Assembly (NCBI RefSeq): GCF_963678185.1
Contig: NZ_OY782757.1
Location: 1,997,501-2,061,500, forward strand
Direction: 5' to 3'
Length of the DNA: 64,000 bases
Source: an uncultured Tolumonas sp.
GTDB taxonomy: Bacteria > Pseudomonadota > Gammaproteobacteria > Enterobacterales > Aeromonadaceae
The notes beneath the pieces are model-generated. The model was not told where the DNA came from and made no database searches. It was given only the letters and a program-made list of their open reading frames with translations. The position numbers and the translations under genes were made by a program. How positions within the stretch are numbered: position 1 is the stretch's first letter; each line of letters begins with the position of its first letter. Positions 62,547-64,000 of the stretch are shown in pieces.

Positions 62547-64000
62547 TCAAAAAGATGTGGATACCCGTTTTACCTGACCACGCCCTGCCCGTTTGGCCTC
62601 GTAGCAAGCCTGATCGGCACAAGCCAGTAGCGTATTGAAGTTGGTGAACTGAGCACTGATTGCTACCAGCCCGGCACTGGCACCTACATGAAAGATGTGT
62701 CCTTCCCAATCAAACTCAAACTTACAAATATCATTGATAACTTCATGGATGAGGGAATCTGCATACTCCACTGAGCAATTGCGAAAAATAATGCCAAATT
62801 CATCACCACCTAAACGCGCGACAATATCCGAGGCACGCATTCTGGCATTCATCAAGTGGGCTAACTGTTTCAACAGCTCATCGCCCGCCGCATGACCGGC
62901 AGAATCATTCACTTGTTTGAAATGATCCAAATCGAGGAACACCAGCACACTGTGCCCGGCCGTCATCACTGATTCTTTCACTACATCCTGCAAGATAGTT
63001 TCGAAGGCTGAACGATTGATCAGACCCGTTAACGGATCATGGCTGGCCTGATAACCCAAGCGTTTTTGTAACGAACGCATTTCCGTGACATCGGAAAACA
63101 CCAACACGCCACCCAATAATTCATTGTTATTACGCAGTATCGGTGCCGCAGAATCCTGAATTGCAATCAGCGAACCATCGGAGATCTTCAAATAAGCATC
63201 ATGATCCAGATAGATCAAACGACGCTGTGCCAATGCAGTATGTAACGGATTCAACAGCGGATTGCCTTCCGCATCCACCACTTGCATGACTTCATCAATG
63301 GGGCAGTACAACATATTGTTGTTTTTACAGATCAACATCCGTTCTGCCGCTGGGTTCATAAACACGATCCGTGCTTTCGGATCGGTCATGATCACTGCCT
63401 CACCGATGGAGAGTAAGGTTGTGCGTAACAATTCCCGTTCATGCGACAGATCATTCATGAGTGCGCGAAGTTCCGTGATATCCCAATTGGTTCCCACCAT
63501 ACGGGATGCATTCCCTTTTGCATCTCGCTCGACCATGGCATGTGTTCGTAGATAGTGAATAGAATCATCGGGATAGATAACTCGGAACTCACTATCCAAG
63601 ATATTGGTTTCACGCAGGGCAAGATCAATTTGCTGTATCAGTTGCGTTAGATCATCGGGATGAACGCAGCTTTTCCAAAGCGAAAAAGATGGCATGATGT
63701 GATGTCGATCTAGCCCGTACAGATCGAACATACGTTCATCCCAATTCAGTATTTGATGCTGTGGCTGATATTCCCAGACACCCACTTGCCCGGCTTCGAT
63801 AGCTAATAAATAACGATTAAATAACTCACGTTCGCGTTCTTCGCTATGGCGCCGGCTATCAATATTTTCGACCTGTAATACAAAATAATGCGGCAGCCCA
63901 CGATCATCACGCACCATAGAAACAACAATCAACACCCAAAGCGACTGCCCGTTTTTGCGTAAATAGCGTGCTTCCAGACGATAGGAGTTTTGCCGGTTAC
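62547..64000 (-). CDS. PAS-GGDEF diguanylate cyclase, C-terminal part (runs off window)
   Basis: The reading frame is open to the window edge, so the N-terminus is missing; no start is assigned. Visible domains in order: end of one PAS (RYLRKNGQSLWVLIVV, VENIDSRRHSEER), a second PAS with WEYQPQHQILNWDERMF and VGTNWDITE, a third PAS (TTLLSIGEAVIMTDPKARIV, GVLVFSDVTEMRSL) and a GGDEF domain. The GGDEF has an intact active site RLGGDEFGIIF and an inhibitory I-site RASD five residues upstream, so it should make cyclic di-GMP with product feedback. No EAL domain follows. Signal sensed unknown. Confidence 0.92.
   Translation of the reverse strand, partial: NRQNSYRLEARYLRKNGQSLWVLIVVSMVRDDRGLPHYFVLQVENIDSRRHSEERERELFNRYLLAIEAGQVGVWEYQPQHQILNWDERMFDLYGLDRHHIMPSFSLWKSCVHPDDLTQLIQQIDLALRETNILDSEFRVIYPDDSIHYLRTHAMVERDAKGNASRMVGTNWDITELRALMNDLSHERELLRTTLLSIGEAVIMTDPKARIVFMNPAAERMLICKNNNMLYCPIDEVMQVVDAEGNPLLNPLHTALAQRRLIYLDHDAYLKISDGSLIAIQDSAAPILRNNNELLGGVLVFSDVTEMRSLQKRLGYQASHDPLTGLINRSAFETILQDVVKESVMTAGHSVLVFLDLDHFKQVNDSAGHAAGDELLKQLAHLMNARMRASDIVARLGGDEFGIIFRNCSVEYADSLIHEVINDICKFEFDWEGHIFHVGASAGLVAISAQFTNFNTLLACADQACYEAKRAGRGQVKRVSTSF

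Overview
The window is an ordinary stretch of a gammaproteobacterial chromosome. Gene order (coaA, tRNA-Tyr/Gly, tuf, secE-nusG-rplKAJL-rpoBC; ffh/ypjD; birA-murB; holD-rimI; ravA-viaA; pyrBI) is close to enterics and vibrios. The MotX-type flagellar protein, and rpoC running through ridA-tusDCB straight into the str operon, point to the Aeromonadales. A Tolumonas-like organism is my best guess; this is inference, since no rRNA is present. I see no prophage, IS element, transposase or CRISPR array.

Region 1 (1-4.3 kb): the start of clpB with a textbook heat-shock promoter, pgeF, rluD and the divergent bamD. Region 2 (4.3-14.1 kb) is the main accessory locus, one minus-strand operon. A guanidine-I (ykkC) riboswitch is followed by an ABC transporter (binding protein, permease, ATPase), two DUF1989 proteins, a biotin-dependent carboxylase of the urea carboxylase family and an allophanate hydrolase. 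Automatic pipelines would call this urea assimilation. The riboswitch and the DUF1989 pair indicate guanidine: uptake, carboxylation to carboxyguanidine, deimination to allophanate, hydrolysis to ammonia and CO2. birA, which would biotinylate the carboxylase, lies 30 kb away in the same window.

Region 3 (14.1-17.4 kb): an Aer-like PAS chemoreceptor, a SieB-family membrane protein and mgsA. Region 4 (17.4-37.3 kb) is a 20-kb expression-machinery block, all on the minus strand. In transcription order it holds tRNA-Tyr, tRNA-Gly, tufB, tRNA-Trp, secE, nusG, rplK, rplA, rplJ, rplL, rpoB, rpoC, ridA, tusDCB, rpsL, rpsG, fusA and tufA. Several promoters and hairpins are readable here, including an rplK promoter located inside the nusG terminator.

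Region 5 (37.4-52.3 kb): coaA, birA, murB, ffh, ypjD, motX, pntAB, an M23 peptidase, holD-rimI and ravA-viaA. Region 6 (52.4-64 kb): a second identical tRNA-Trp, pyrBI with an attenuator and leader peptide, a Bcr/CflA-type efflux pump, a YbaL-type antiporter without its regulatory C-terminal domain, a glycine-zipper lipoprotein with a DUF5384 partner, yaiI, a second chemoreceptor, an rlhA gene broken by a one-base frameshift, and the C-terminal part of a PAS-GGDEF diguanylate cyclase running off the window.
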